Both the position numbers and the translations under genes were made by a program. From assembly GCF_020595055.1 (NCBI RefSeq), contig NZ_JAJDOO010000034.1, positions 1 to 47,079 of the forward strand: DNA of 47,079 bases, written 5' to 3'. Positions 15,855 to 23,964 of the stretch are shown piece after piece. Each line of letters starts with the position of its first letter. Positions within the stretch are counted from its first letter, which is position 1. The DNA comes from Desulfosporosinus shakirovi (GTDB lineage: Bacteria; Bacillota; Desulfitobacteriia; Desulfitobacteriales; Desulfitobacteriaceae). The notes beneath the pieces are model-generated. The model had not been told where the DNA came from. It saw nothing but the letters and a program-made list of their open reading frames with translations, and searched no databases.

Positions 15855-17126
15855 TCACTTTCTCTCGCTTTTCGCCCGCCTCAAAATACTGTAAGGAAGG
15901 ACTTTTCTCGGGACGGTCATCCTAATCTTCTGCTGTGCATGACGAGCCACTTCTATCGGTTCTCCCTCAGCATCCCGCATTGCCGTAACTTCAAACGACC
16001 AACAGTCGCCCTGGGGTGTCAGAACCTCTAAAACCTCTCCCAGCTTAAAGTTGTTCCGTTGCTCGATCCAGGCTGTGTTCTCCTCTGTGGGTTCTGTGAC
16101 ATCTGCGGCATCGTTATCTATGATCCCTTCATCCAACCGAACTCCTACGAAGTCATAATCCCGAACATAATGAGAAGACACTAAATTATGCGAGCTCGCC
16201 CCCGGCTTCCCAAAGAGAAATCCTGCCGAATAATCCCGGTGACTGACTTTGTCCATCTCTTCTAACCACTGAGGGAGCTTGGCCTGAAAGGCTTCTTCCC
16301 CCTGATCCCAAAGAGTGTCTATGGCTTCCCGGTAAACCTTAACTGTACTGGCAACATATTGAACGCTTTTCATCCGTCCTTCGATCTTATAACTGTCTAT
16401 ATCAATTGCTTTTAACAGGGGCAGATGAGGCAAGAGGCATAAATCATGTGAGTTAAACACATAAGTCCCGCGTTCATCCTCCTCAATAGGAAAGACTACC
16501 CCAGGCCGTTTTTCTTCCACTAGTGCGTATCCCCATCGACAGGGCTGAGTACACTCTCCCCGATTAGCATCTCTTCCTGTCAAATAATTACTCAGCAAGC
16601 ATCTCCCGGAATATGACATACACATGGCTCCATGGATAAAGATTTCCAGTCCCCCATCCACTTTAGCACGTACCGTTCTTATCTCTTCCAGCGTCAGTTC
16701 TCGAGCGAGAACCACCCGCTCAATCCCTTGCTTCAGCCAAAATCGAACGGAATATGAATTTGTGTTATTGGCCTGTGTGCTTAAATGAAGAGGCAGTCGA
16801 GGAGCCACCTCCTGGGCTAGGGCAATAACCCCCGGATCTGAGACAATCGCTCCGTCAACCCCTAAGGTTTCCAACTGCTTGAGGTAAGCCGGGAGTTCTT
16901 CAAAATCCGACTCATGAGCGAAGATATTTACGGTTATATAAAGTTTCTTCCCTAAATCATGGGTCCAGCGAACCCCTTGCTCCATCTCTCGGAAACCGAA
17001 ATTCCCGGCGTAAGCCCTCAGACCAAAAGCCTGTCCTCCCATATAAACAGCATCCGCTCCGTAGGCCAGAGCGTATCTTAACTTTTCCCAATCTCCCGCA
17101 GGAGCTAACAATTCCGGTTTTCTCAT
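15855..17126 (-). CDS. U32 peptidase-family protein, TrhP/YrrO-like
   Basis: 423 residues from the ATG at 17124-17126 (AGGGG upstream). MRKPELLAPAGDWEKLRYALAYGADAVYMGGQAFGLRAYAGNF is the family's N-terminal barrel signature. IFIHGAMCMSYSGRCLLSNYLTGRDANRGECTQPCRWGY holds the conserved cysteines of the U32 core, and a C-terminal beta-barrel follows after about 330. Relatives of this subtype hydroxylate tRNA uridine 34 rather than degrade proteins. Gene order near mltG matches the yrrL-yrrO region of Bacillus. A longer frame reaching 17219 would overlap the trpB leader promoter and lacks a ribosome site. Confidence 0.87.
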   Translation of the reverse strand: MRKPELLAPAGDWEKLRYALAYGADAVYMGGQAFGLRAYAGNFGFREMEQGVRWTHDLGKKLYITVNIFAHESDFEELPAYLKQLETLGVDGAIVSDPGVIALAQEVAPRLPLHLSTQANNTNSYSVRFWLKQGIERVVLARELTLEEIRTVRAKVDGGLEIFIHGAMCMSYSGRCLLSNYLTGRDANRGECTQPCRWGYALVEEKRPGVVFPIEEDERGTYVFNSHDLCLLPHLPLLKAIDIDSYKIEGRMKSVQYVASTVKVYREAIDTLWDQGEEAFQAKLPQWLEEMDKVSHRDYSAGFLFGKPGASSHNLVSSHYVRDYDFVGVRLDEGIIDNDAADVTEPTEENTAWIEQRNNFKLGEVLEVLTPQGDCWSFEVTAMRDAEGEPIEVARHAQQKIRMTVPRKVLPYSILRRAKSERK

Positions 17127-17165
17127 GAGGATTCCCCTAACTTTAAATCTTTTCCATAACACCTC

Positions 17166-17195
17166 TTGACGAAGTGCCTTCTGCCATATTACAAT
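17166..17195 (+). promoter_or_regulatory. Promoter of the trpB T-box leader
   Basis: TTGACG (17166-17171), 18-base spacer, TACAAT (17190-17195). Transcription would begin near 17202, just before the T-box stem I region. Confidence 0.65.
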
Positions 17196-17201
17196 ACAGA
17201 A

Positions 17202-17541
17202 AATTAACATGCAAGACAATGAAGAGAATTAGTAAGTCTTTGAGGAATGTTTTAGCGAGTCAGAGAAGGTGAGAGTCTGATACACTTCCCGCAGACCGAA
17301 TGGATCTCAGAGTCGTAATCCGAACATGCTTTTGCATCAGTAGGTGATACCGGGGGTTTCCCGTTACAGAGACACGGATATCGAGAGGTCGACTCTCCGC
17401 ATCTGCTAATTTGTTGCCGAGAAATGCATCCTGCTCCGTATCTAAGCTTGGAATATGGGTATCTTACCATGTAGGTCCCATACAAAAAAGGTGGCATATA
17501 GAAATTAACTTTCTGTCCTTTAAAGGGCGGAAAGTTTTTTA
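17202..17541 (+). promoter_or_regulatory. T-box riboswitch, Trp-specific, upstream of trpB
   Basis: A roughly 340-base leader with T-box features: a GAGAAGGTGAGAG stretch in stem I, a specifier context GAA-TGG-A with TGG at 17301-17303 (tryptophan codon), a T-box sequence AAAGGTGGCATATAG at 17488-17501, and a terminator formed by AACTTTCTGTCCTT (17507-17520) and AAGGGCGGAAAGTT (17523-17536) followed by T6. AAAGG can pair with CCTTT in the alternative antiterminator. The TGGC bulge would match the NCCA end of tRNA-Trp with G at position 73. The T-box motif is diverged from the common form (CATATAG for ACCGCGG). Confidence 0.85.
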
Positions 17542-17584
17542 GTTTCCAATAGTTAAATTATAAGATGAGATGGAGGAATTTATT

Positions 17585-18754
17585 ATGCAAAAAGGTTATT
17601 TTGGTGAATATGGCGGAAGTTTTGTCCCTCCTCAATTAGAAAACGCCTTGAATCAGTTGGACGACGCCTTCGAAAGGTATAAGGATGATCCTGACTTCAA
17701 TCAAGAACTCGACTATTATCTCCGTCAATATGTAGGCCGTCCCAACCCCCTCTACTATGCCAAAAAGCTCTCTCAGCAATTAGGAGGGGCTAAAGTCTAC
17801 CTCAAACGAGAGGATCTTAACCATACTGGTGCGCACAAAATCAACAACGTCCTCGGCCAAGCACTGCTTGCTAAACGCATGGGTGCCAGACGGGTCATAG
17901 CAGAAACCGGAGCGGGACAACACGGCGTGGCCACAGCAACAGCCTGTGCCCTCTTTGACATGGAATGCGTGATATATATGGGGGAAGAAGATACAAAGCG
18001 CCAATCTCTCAATGTCTTCCGCATGGAACTATTGGGAGCCAAAGTAATCCCTGTCACATCTGGAACACGCACTCTGAAGGATGCCGTGGATGCGGCCTTA
18101 GGGGACTTCGCCGTGAACTATGAAAATACTTTCTATATGTTGGGCTCTGCTGTCGGCCCCCATCCCTTCCCCTCCCTTGTAAAACACTTCCAAGCGATTA
18201 TCTCTCGGGAGGCACGCCAGCAAATACTCGAAGCTGAAGGTAAACTTCCTGATGCGGTCATGGCCTGTGTTGGCGGCGGCAGCAACGCCATCGGCATGTT
18301 TGCGAACTTTATCAAGGATTCCTCTGTTAAACTCATAGGAGTTGAGCCGGCGGGTCTGGGTTTGGAAACAGGCAAACACGCTGCTCCCCTCACCGCCGGA
18401 GCTCCCGGAATCGTACACGGCTTTAAATGTTACGTCATGGCAGACGAAAAGGGAGAGCCTCTTGCCACCCACTCCATTTCAGCCGGTCTGGACTATCCCG
18501 GTGTTGGACCCGAGCACAGCTATCTTAAAGACATTGGCCGTGCAGAATATGTCAGCATTACCGATGATGAGTCTCTCGAAGCCTTCCATCGGCTTTCCCG
18601 AACTGAAGGCATCATCCCTGCTCTGGAGAGCGCACATGCCGTAGCTTATGCACTTAAGCTTGCCCCAACAATGAGTCCTGAGCAAATTCTCATCGTCAAT
18701 ATATCCGGCCGCGGTGACAAAGACGTGGAACAAATCTACCAATTAACTCACTGA
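17585..18754 (+). CDS. trpB: Tryptophan synthase beta chain
   Basis: PLP enzyme joining indole and serine to make tryptophan. 389 residues from the ATG at 17585 (GGAGG 8 bases upstream; the ATG at 17570 overlaps that site). [19 protein letters not shown] at the start, HTGAHKINN with the PLP lysine near residue 82, ETGAGQHG with the catalytic glutamate, [10 protein letters not shown] for phosphate binding, and [16 protein letters not shown]. This is the TrpB1 type that normally pairs with TrpA, yet no trpA or other trp gene is adjacent. The Trp T-box leader shows regulation by uncharged tRNA-Trp. Its stop overlaps the convergent mltG stop. Confidence 0.95.
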   Translation: MQKGYFGEYGGSFVPPQLENALNQLDDAFERYKDDPDFNQELDYYLRQYVGRPNPLYYAKKLSQQLGGAKVYLKREDLNHTGAHKINNVLGQALLAKRMGARRVIAETGAGQHGVATATACALFDMECVIYMGEEDTKRQSLNVFRMELLGAKVIPVTSGTRTLKDAVDAALGDFAVNYENTFYMLGSAVGPHPFPSLVKHFQAIISREARQQILEAEGKLPDAVMACVGGGSNAIGMFANFIKDSSVKLIGVEPAGLGLETGKHAAPLTAGAPGIVHGFKCYVMADEKGEPLATHSISAGLDYPGVGPEHSYLKDIGRAEYVSITDDESLEAFHRLSRTEGIIPALESAHAVAYALKLAPTMSPEQILIVNISGRGDKDVEQIYQLTH

Positions 18755-19767
18755 TACTCTTCTACGTTTTTGAGATGCTCTGCATAGGTTTTAGCAAATA
18801 CATGATAGCCGTCTTTTTTGGCCACATAGTATCTGAACTCCGTTTGGGCCGGGTTTAATACCGCCTGCAAGGAAGCATGTCCCGGACTGGCAATCGGACC
18901 CGGTGGAAATCCGGAATGGAGGTAAGTATTATAGGGAGAGGGAATCTGCAGATCCTCGTAAGAAAGATTCGCTTTTGGAGTTTCGAGCAAGAATTGAATA
19001 GTAGCATCTATTTGAAGGGGCTGATTAATCTTTAATCGATTCATTAATACCGAAGAGATCAATGGGCGATCAGCCTCTTTCACTGCCTCTTTTTCAATGA
19101 GAGAGGCTAAGGTAACCCACTGAGCAACTGTAAGTTTCTTAACAGTGAGTTGATTCTGTACTTCTGGCGTCAGCTCTTTCTCAAATTGCCGAAGAAGCAA
19201 ATCAATGACGGCATGAGGGGTTGTGGTTACTGGAATATCGTAGGTATTAGGAAATAAATATCCTTCTAAGCGGTGAACTCCTTTAGGGGCATCCTTTAAG
19301 AATGAATAGGGAAAATCATCTTCCGTAACAACTTTCATATACCTCTCTTTACTGCCTATTCCTTTTTGGACGAGAAGTTCAACAATTTGTTTGGTAGTAT
19401 ACCCTTCTGGAATGGTCACCAGGTTAGTCTTTGAGGCAATTGAACGACCAATTAAGCGATCTATCATTTCCCTCGGGGACATTCCAGGGGCTAATTGATA
19501 ATCCCCGACATACAATTTGAAATCTTCTTGACGTTCACGAGCTAAAAACTTAAACACCCACGCACTGCGTATTAGATGACGCTTTTGTAACTCCTCGGCT
19601 AATTGCCCTGCGGTTGTTCCAGAAACAATCGTGATTTTTTCTGTGTTTCCTGACGTGGAGTAGGGCATATTAGCCCAATTCCACCAAGACAATAATCCGC
19701 CCCCCCCGACCAAGGAAAGAAGAACAATCCACGTAAATATGCCAATGGTCTTCTTTTTTCTGGCCAT
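18748..19767 (-). CDS. mltG: Endolytic murein transglycosylase MltG
   Basis: Membrane-anchored enzyme that cuts nascent peptidoglycan strands. 339 residues: a short basic N-terminus MARKKKTIG, one membrane helix about 9-30, a LysM-like region ([20 protein letters not shown]), then the YceG domain with [12 protein letters not shown] and the catalytic SLIEKEA near residue 220, ending [11 protein letters not shown]. Matches yrrL in the Bacillus gene order. A G-run of eight (C8 on plus at 19700-19707) encodes part of the GGGG in the membrane helix. Converges with trpB, overlapping by 7 bases. Confidence 0.93.
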   Translation of the reverse strand: MARKKKTIGIFTWIVLLSLVGGGGLLSWWNWANMPYSTSGNTEKITIVSGTTAGQLAEELQKRHLIRSAWVFKFLARERQEDFKLYVGDYQLAPGMSPREMIDRLIGRSIASKTNLVTIPEGYTTKQIVELLVQKGIGSKERYMKVVTEDDFPYSFLKDAPKGVHRLEGYLFPNTYDIPVTTTPHAVIDLLLRQFEKELTPEVQNQLTVKKLTVAQWVTLASLIEKEAVKEADRPLISSVLMNRLKINQPLQIDATIQFLLETPKANLSYEDLQIPSPYNTYLHSGFPPGPIASPGHASLQAVLNPAQTEFRYYVAKKDGYHVFAKTYAEHLKNVEEYQ

Positions 19768-19807
19768 TTCTCACTCTCTCTTTCTATTATTCCAGTAAGA
19801 TCCTCTT

Positions 19808-21151
19808 TTAAGTCCCTACGCGTAATATGCGATTTGTCGGAGCATACAAATCACGACCCAGAAACTTCTTAGTCTCACTGCCGGTCCCATCTCGAACAAT
19901 TTGCCACGTATTGACAATAATCCCTTTAGAACCGGCTTGTTCCCGAAGGACTTGTCCTTTGCGCAACTTGGGATCTAGTCGTCTTTCTGTCTTATAGGGG
20001 ATTTCTCTCTCCACTTGCCGTTCAATTCGGACGGTTTTATCCCTCTTCTTACCCATAATCCTAACCGTCAGAACTCCTGGCTTAACCTCCGTACGCAAGT
20101 AGACTAAACTGCTGGTATTATTTTTAAACTTGAAATCAATATTGGGATAATTAACCGTCGCATCTTGACCAGTTGGTACATAACTAACGACAACAGCGTG
20201 AGGCTTCCGTTCCACGATCTCTAAATCACTTAATAATACGGCATTGTAGAGAGTCGAAGACACCTGGCACACGCCCCCTCCGGTTCCCTGCACATACTCC
20301 CCGTTAACAATTATATAAGCTTCTTTATACCCTGTCTCAGGCTCACGCGGACCTACCTTCTCGTTAAAAGAAAGAGTTTCTCCGGGAAGAAGCGCTTTGC
20401 CATCCAACGCTTTAGCGGCAGCCGTCAAATTAGCAGAACGATTCTTTTCTTCAACTAAAAAATTAGTGGAAAACTCCCCGATGACAGCATCAAATGCTAA
20501 GGCTTTAACAGACTCAGTAGTAACAGCCGGCGGAACTTCTACCATGGGAATGACGATCCGTGCCGGCACATCACTTAGAGGAACTTCTTGAATTTGATTG
20601 ATCAAGCTTTCGACATCGACCGTCCGCCCACTTTCCCCCGGCTGAATGACTACTGCATCATTTTCAATCTTATAAGAAGCATCTTTGGCTGGTCTATTAA
20701 ACTTTTTAAGCTTCTCCTGAAGCTCTTGACTTGCTATAGATGAATCCACTTTTAAGACACTGGGCTGAGCAGTTCCGGGACTAATCTGTGTCTTCTCAAT
20801 AATCTTCTGAGTATCCACCTTAACCCCTATGTCACTTAGAGTTACAGGAATCTCTGTATCATTGTACAACAGTACACGCGTTTCTTCCAGCTTGTCCTTT
20901 GCCCAATTTTCTATCTTTACGGTTGCCTCAGGCAATGGAGTGCCACTTAAATCCAAATCGTCAATTTTGGTCCCAGTGGAAATAATTCTATTAGTTATTT
21001 CAACTCCATTACTATCTTGTGCATCCTCAGAAAGTTTATCAGGGACAGGGTTTGAAGAATTGCAACCGTTTATTAAAATGAGCAAAAAAAGAACTCCAGC
21101 AAAAAAAAGATCCCGTAGTCTTACTTTTTCTAAATACTTTATCTTCAACAC
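19808..21151 (-). CDS. VanW-family lipoprotein-like wall protein
   Basis: 447 residues. N-terminal hydrophobic segment LRDLFFAGVLFLLILINGCNSS with a lipobox-like LINGC, so probably lipid-anchored. Residues about 60-250 correspond to a putative peptidoglycan-binding domain. The VanW domain follows about 255-390 (GEFSTNF..EEKNRSANLTAAAKALDGKALLPGETLSFNEKVGPRE, GEYVQGTGGGVCQVSSTLYNAVLLSDLEI), and a G5-like tail near 380-447. The exact start is unclear: GTG at 21151 or TTG at 21148, both very close to AGAGGAGG. Cell-wall role inferred. Confidence 0.85.
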   Translation of the reverse strand: MLKIKYLEKVRLRDLFFAGVLFLLILINGCNSSNPVPDKLSEDAQDSNGVEITNRIISTGTKIDDLDLSGTPLPEATVKIENWAKDKLEETRVLLYNDTEIPVTLSDIGVKVDTQKIIEKTQISPGTAQPSVLKVDSSIASQELQEKLKKFNRPAKDASYKIENDAVVIQPGESGRTVDVESLINQIQEVPLSDVPARIVIPMVEVPPAVTTESVKALAFDAVIGEFSTNFLVEEKNRSANLTAAAKALDGKALLPGETLSFNEKVGPREPETGYKEAYIIVNGEYVQGTGGGVCQVSSTLYNAVLLSDLEIVERKPHAVVVSYVPTGQDATVNYPNIDFKFKNNTSSLVYLRTEVKPGVLTVRIMGKKRDKTVRIERQVEREIPYKTERRLDPKLRKGQVLREQAGSKGIIVNTWQIVRDGTGSETKKFLGRDLYAPTNRILRVGT

Positions 21152-21283
21152 CTCCTCTTTTCTAACTTTAGTATTTCCGCGGAGGTTGTTGTTTATCTCA
21201 AACCTTAATTATATTCATCAATATTTTACTGGCCAAACTTCAAATAAGGAGGTTGGAATTTAGTCAATTCTGACTGCAAATAA

Positions 21284-21315
21284 AAGAACTCGCTGATTAT
21301 TTTCAGCGAGTTCTT
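21284..21315 (-). terminator. Intrinsic terminator after the DUF1292 gene
   Basis: AAGAACTCGCTGA and its complement flank a 6-base loop; on the minus strand the stem is followed by TTTTATTTG. It ends the ruvX and DUF1292 transcript about 40 bases past the stop. Confidence 0.8.
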
Positions 21316-21353
21316 AGTATTCCCAAATATACATGGAATAAAATTAGTCCAAC

Positions 21354-21659
21354 TTATTCTTCGTCTTCGGATTCTACCAGGTTTTCCCAAGCATCAGCCA
21401 CTTTTTCCCATTCTTCATCGTCTTCGATGTCAAGCAACATTTCGCCGCCTTCAGCATCTTTACCGAGTTTAAGGATAATAGCCTCATCCTCTTCTGATTC
21501 GTCCTCAGAGATAGGCATCAAGACAAAGTATGTAGAACCTTCTAGTTCCAAAGTGTCTAGATGAAGAAACTCATGGTCTTTTCCCTCATCATCTGTGAGA
21601 ATGACAGTATCAAACTCTTCCGCATCATGCTCATCATGGTTATGTTCATGGTCAGTCAT
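21354..21659 (-). CDS. DUF1292 protein (YrzB-like)
   Basis: 101 residues, very acidic (ends ESEDEE). The start is ATG at 21657-21659 with AGAGGTG 7 bases upstream. A histidine- and aspartate-rich start MTDHEHNHDEHD is followed by the family core DTVILTDDEGKDHEFLHLDTLELEGSTYFVLMP and EEAIILKL. Function unknown. Position after ruvX and ireB matches the alaS-yrzL-yrrK-yrzB order of Bacillus. The histidine-rich head could bind metal (inference). Confidence 0.88.
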   Translation of the reverse strand: MTDHEHNHDEHDAEEFDTVILTDDEGKDHEFLHLDTLELEGSTYFVLMPISEDESEEDEAIILKLGKDAEGGEMLLDIEDDEEWEKVADAWENLVESEDEE

Positions 21660-21695
21660 ATGATTCACCTCTTATCAAAGAATATTGTCATTGTA

Positions 21696-22142
21696 CTATT
21701 GTAGGTAATGATTGTCAAATATTGCCCTAGTATTTTTATTTTGCCGACTGTCCAGATAACCCTGAAGGATAAATACCGCCGCCATTTTGTCTATAACGTG
21801 TTTTCTCTTCGAGCGCGACACATCCGCTTCTATAAGAGTTCTCTGGGCTGCAACAGTACTTAAACGCTCATCCCACAACTTAACTTCAAGTCCAAATTCC
21901 GCACGTAAAACCTCTGCGAACTCCTCGGTCAAAGTACATCGAGGCCCTAGGGTTCCATTCATATTCTTAGGATACCCGATGACTATCTCCATAACCTCAT
22001 ACTCCCGTATAAGTTCACGCAACTCATCAAGCTCCTTCTTGGAGCGCCTAATCGTCTTAACTCCCTGGGCCGTCCAAAATAATGCGTCACTCATGGCCAC
22101 ACCAATCGTCTTCGACCCAAAATCCAACCCCATAATTCTCAA
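21696..22142 (-). CDS. ruvX: RuvX/YqgF pre-16S rRNA nuclease
   Basis: RNase H-fold nuclease linked to 16S rRNA 5' maturation, once called a Holliday junction resolvase. 148 residues from a TTG at 22140-22142, chosen because GGAGG stands 8 bases upstream and the resulting start [19 protein letters not shown] is the family norm. Conserved [11 protein letters not shown] near 58-68 and [12 protein letters not shown] near 92-103, with active-site acids D6, E95-type and D of the [16 protein letters not shown] helix. Confidence 0.92.
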   Translation of the reverse strand: MRIMGLDFGSKTIGVAMSDALFWTAQGVKTIRRSKKELDELRELIREYEVMEIVIGYPKNMNGTLGPRCTLTEEFAEVLRAEFGLEVKLWDERLSTVAAQRTLIEADVSRSKRKHVIDKMAAVFILQGYLDSRQNKNTRAIFDNHYLQ

Positions 22143-22205
22143 CAGTATTTCCTCCAAGCTGACTCCTAGTTTTTAATTAAAACTATTTTCGGTCATAAAT
22201 ATCCA

Positions 22206-22529
22206 TTAATGCTTTAAACCACTTAAATTTAATCCTATGACTCCAGCCACAATCAGAAGTATAGAAACTATTTTGAGGGTATTAACTGTTTCGTTGAAAA
22301 AAAATATTCCTATGACAGAAATAACCACTATCCCTACTGCTGACCATATTGCATACGCCACGCTTACTTCGATTTCTTTTAAGGCCAATGATAATAGCCA
22401 AAAACACAAAAAATATGAGACAAACATGCCTATTGCAGGAACAATTTTTGTCAACCCCTTGGAAAGTTTCATTAAAGTAGTGCCACAAAGTTCAAAAATA
22501 ATTGCGAAAATCAAATACAGCCAACTCAT
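22206..22529 (-). CDS. Small multidrug resistance (SMR) transporter, EmrE-type
   Basis: Four-helix dimeric membrane exporter of 107 residues. The first helix carries the essential glutamate in FELCGTTLMKLSKG, helix 3 reads AYAIWSAVGIVVISVIG, and helix 4 is VSILLIVAGVIGLNLSG. GTTLMK and AYAIWS fit the Qac/EmrE branch better than the guanidinium (Gdx) branch. AAGGAG precedes the ATG. Encoded alone, so probably a homodimer. It sits between ruvX and an aldo/keto reductase, breaking the usual ireB-ruvX neighbourhood. Confidence 0.9.
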   Translation of the reverse strand: MSWLYLIFAIIFELCGTTLMKLSKGLTKIVPAIGMFVSYFLCFWLLSLALKEIEVSVAYAIWSAVGIVVISVIGIFFFNETVNTLKIVSILLIVAGVIGLNLSGLKH

Positions 22530-22587
22530 AATTTCTCCTTAATCTAACAACATCTGACCCTGAATATACTTTTAACCTAGAAATATT

Positions 22588-23532
22588 TCAGACAATCTTT
22601 AAACAAAAATGAGGACAAACCCTTCCGCAATACCCGCAAAGTACACAAGCCTTGGCATCAACGACCGATATATTTTCTTCAATACTTAAAGCGCCCTGGG
22701 GGCAAGCTTTCAAACAAAGCCCACACCCCTGGCACCAATCTGCAATATATAGTTTCCGTTGCCTATGCTTTACCTTTTTTTGCAACTCCTCCGGGACTTC
22801 TTTATCTGCCAACAAGAGGAGATTATAATCCACTTCTTCTTGGCTGGACATTCCCAGAGCCATGCTCTGAACCCCTGAAACTCCTCGGACAAAGGCTACG
22901 GCTTTTTCAGGATCGCTTGCTAAATGCCCGCCCCCAAAAACCTTCATAGCATAAATCCCTATACCCAGGTGAGATGCAAAGGAAATAGCCTCCAGCATCT
23001 CGCTTAAGGTACCATCAATAATCCCCAGACCTTGGTAGTTTAAGATGGGATGGATCACATCAAGGCCGGGTAACAGGGCACCTGCCCTGACTCCGGCAAC
23101 AGCATGCGTCGAAATGCCGATCCAGCGAACTATACCCTTTTCCTTTGCCCGCAGGAGTTCTTCCCAAGCACCCAGATGTCCTTTCAAGGTTAAAGCACTT
23201 TCTTGCTCATGAAGCAAGAAAAAATCAAGAGTATCCCGCTTAAGATCAGTACGCGCCTTCTCTATGCTTAGACGCATTTCTTCGGCAGTGACAGAGTAGG
23301 ATTTACTGACGATTAGAGCCTCATGATGTCCTTTTATGGCTTCAGCAATTTGCCCATAGTTATCATATATTTCTGCAGTATCAATCCAATTAACCCCTTG
23401 CTCAAGCGCATAGCGCAGAACAGAGATTCCTTCCGCTTCTGTTACACGGCCTTGCAACGGAGATATTGCCAGACTTCCGAAGCAAACCTCAGAAACCTCT
23501 GCTCCCCACAAGCCAAGCTTAACTTGACGCAT
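22588..23532 (-). CDS. Aldo/keto reductase with C-terminal 2[4Fe-4S] ferredoxin domain
   Basis: 314 residues. The barrel starts VKLGLWGAEVSEVCFGSLAISPLQGR and includes DTAEIYDNYG (catalytic Asp and Tyr), LIVSKSY (Lys) and FFLLHEQ (His), so the catalytic tetrad is complete. From about residue 260 two clusters are visible: CQGCGLCLKACPQGAL and CVLCGYCGRVCPHF. Such fused proteins are common in anaerobes and may use ferredoxin-linked electrons; the substrate is unknown. AAAGGAG precedes the ATG. Confidence 0.9.
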   Translation of the reverse strand: MRQVKLGLWGAEVSEVCFGSLAISPLQGRVTEAEGISVLRYALEQGVNWIDTAEIYDNYGQIAEAIKGHHEALIVSKSYSVTAEEMRLSIEKARTDLKRDTLDFFLLHEQESALTLKGHLGAWEELLRAKEKGIVRWIGISTHAVAGVRAGALLPGLDVIHPILNYQGLGIIDGTLSEMLEAISFASHLGIGIYAMKVFGGGHLASDPEKAVAFVRGVSGVQSMALGMSSQEEVDYNLLLLADKEVPEELQKKVKHRQRKLYIADWCQGCGLCLKACPQGALSIEENISVVDAKACVLCGYCGRVCPHFCLKIV

Positions 23533-23585
23533 TTTAAAACTCCTTTAGTGCCTGCACTCATTCACACTGAACACTCTAAAGTTGA

Positions 23586-23611
23586 AACCCTCACCACATT
23601 TAGTGAGGGTT
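23586..23611 (-). terminator. Hairpin between ireB and the aldo/keto reductase
   Basis: AACCCTCAC and GTGAGGGTT flank an 8-base loop, 16 bases past the ireB stop on the minus strand. The T-stretch after it is weak (TTTCAACTTT). Likely ends the alaS-ireB transcript. Confidence 0.55.
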
Positions 23612-23626
23612 CAAAGTACATTTTAT

Positions 23627-23884
23627 TCACTCTTTTTCTTGCAAATAGGTTCTAACCAGCTCTTCGATCAGCTCAAAGCGTTCAAGTTTACGAATCATTG
23701 ATCTCGCCTGATTGTGGCTGGTAATATATACAGGGTCGCCAGACATGAGATAACCCACCATTTGGTTGATCGGGTCATACCCTTTCTCCTGTAACGCGGC
23801 ATACACCTTCTGCAATATATCGTGGGCTGAAATCGCTTCATCTCCCACAGCCTTAAACATCATGGTTTCTTCCATTCGATCCAT
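23627..23884 (-). CDS. ireB: IreB-family regulatory phosphoprotein (UPF0297, YrzL)
   Basis: Small cytosolic protein, in enterococci a target of the Ser/Thr kinase IreK that affects antimicrobial tolerance. 85 residues from the ATG at 23882-23884 with AAAGGTGG upstream, the usual length; a longer frame starts at 23926. [16 protein letters not shown]...[54 protein letters not shown] is near-consensus, including the N-terminal threonine that is phosphorylated in homologues. Immediately downstream of alaS as in Bacillus. Confidence 0.93.
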   Translation of the reverse strand: MDRMEETMMFKAVGDEAISAHDILQKVYAALQEKGYDPINQMVGYLMSGDPVYITSHNQARSMIRKLERFELIEELVRTYLQEKE

Positions 23885-23964
23885 TTCCCTGTCCACCTTT
23901 CGCCTTTTCGTATACGGCTTTTTCAAGTTAAATTAGATATTCTTACTCTCAGTATGATTCTCCT

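Noticed and set aside
17252-17497. Minus-strand open frame of 81 residues upstream of trpB
   Set aside because: It lies wholly inside the Trp T-box leader on the opposite strand, has no ribosome site, and its composition is that of structured RNA.
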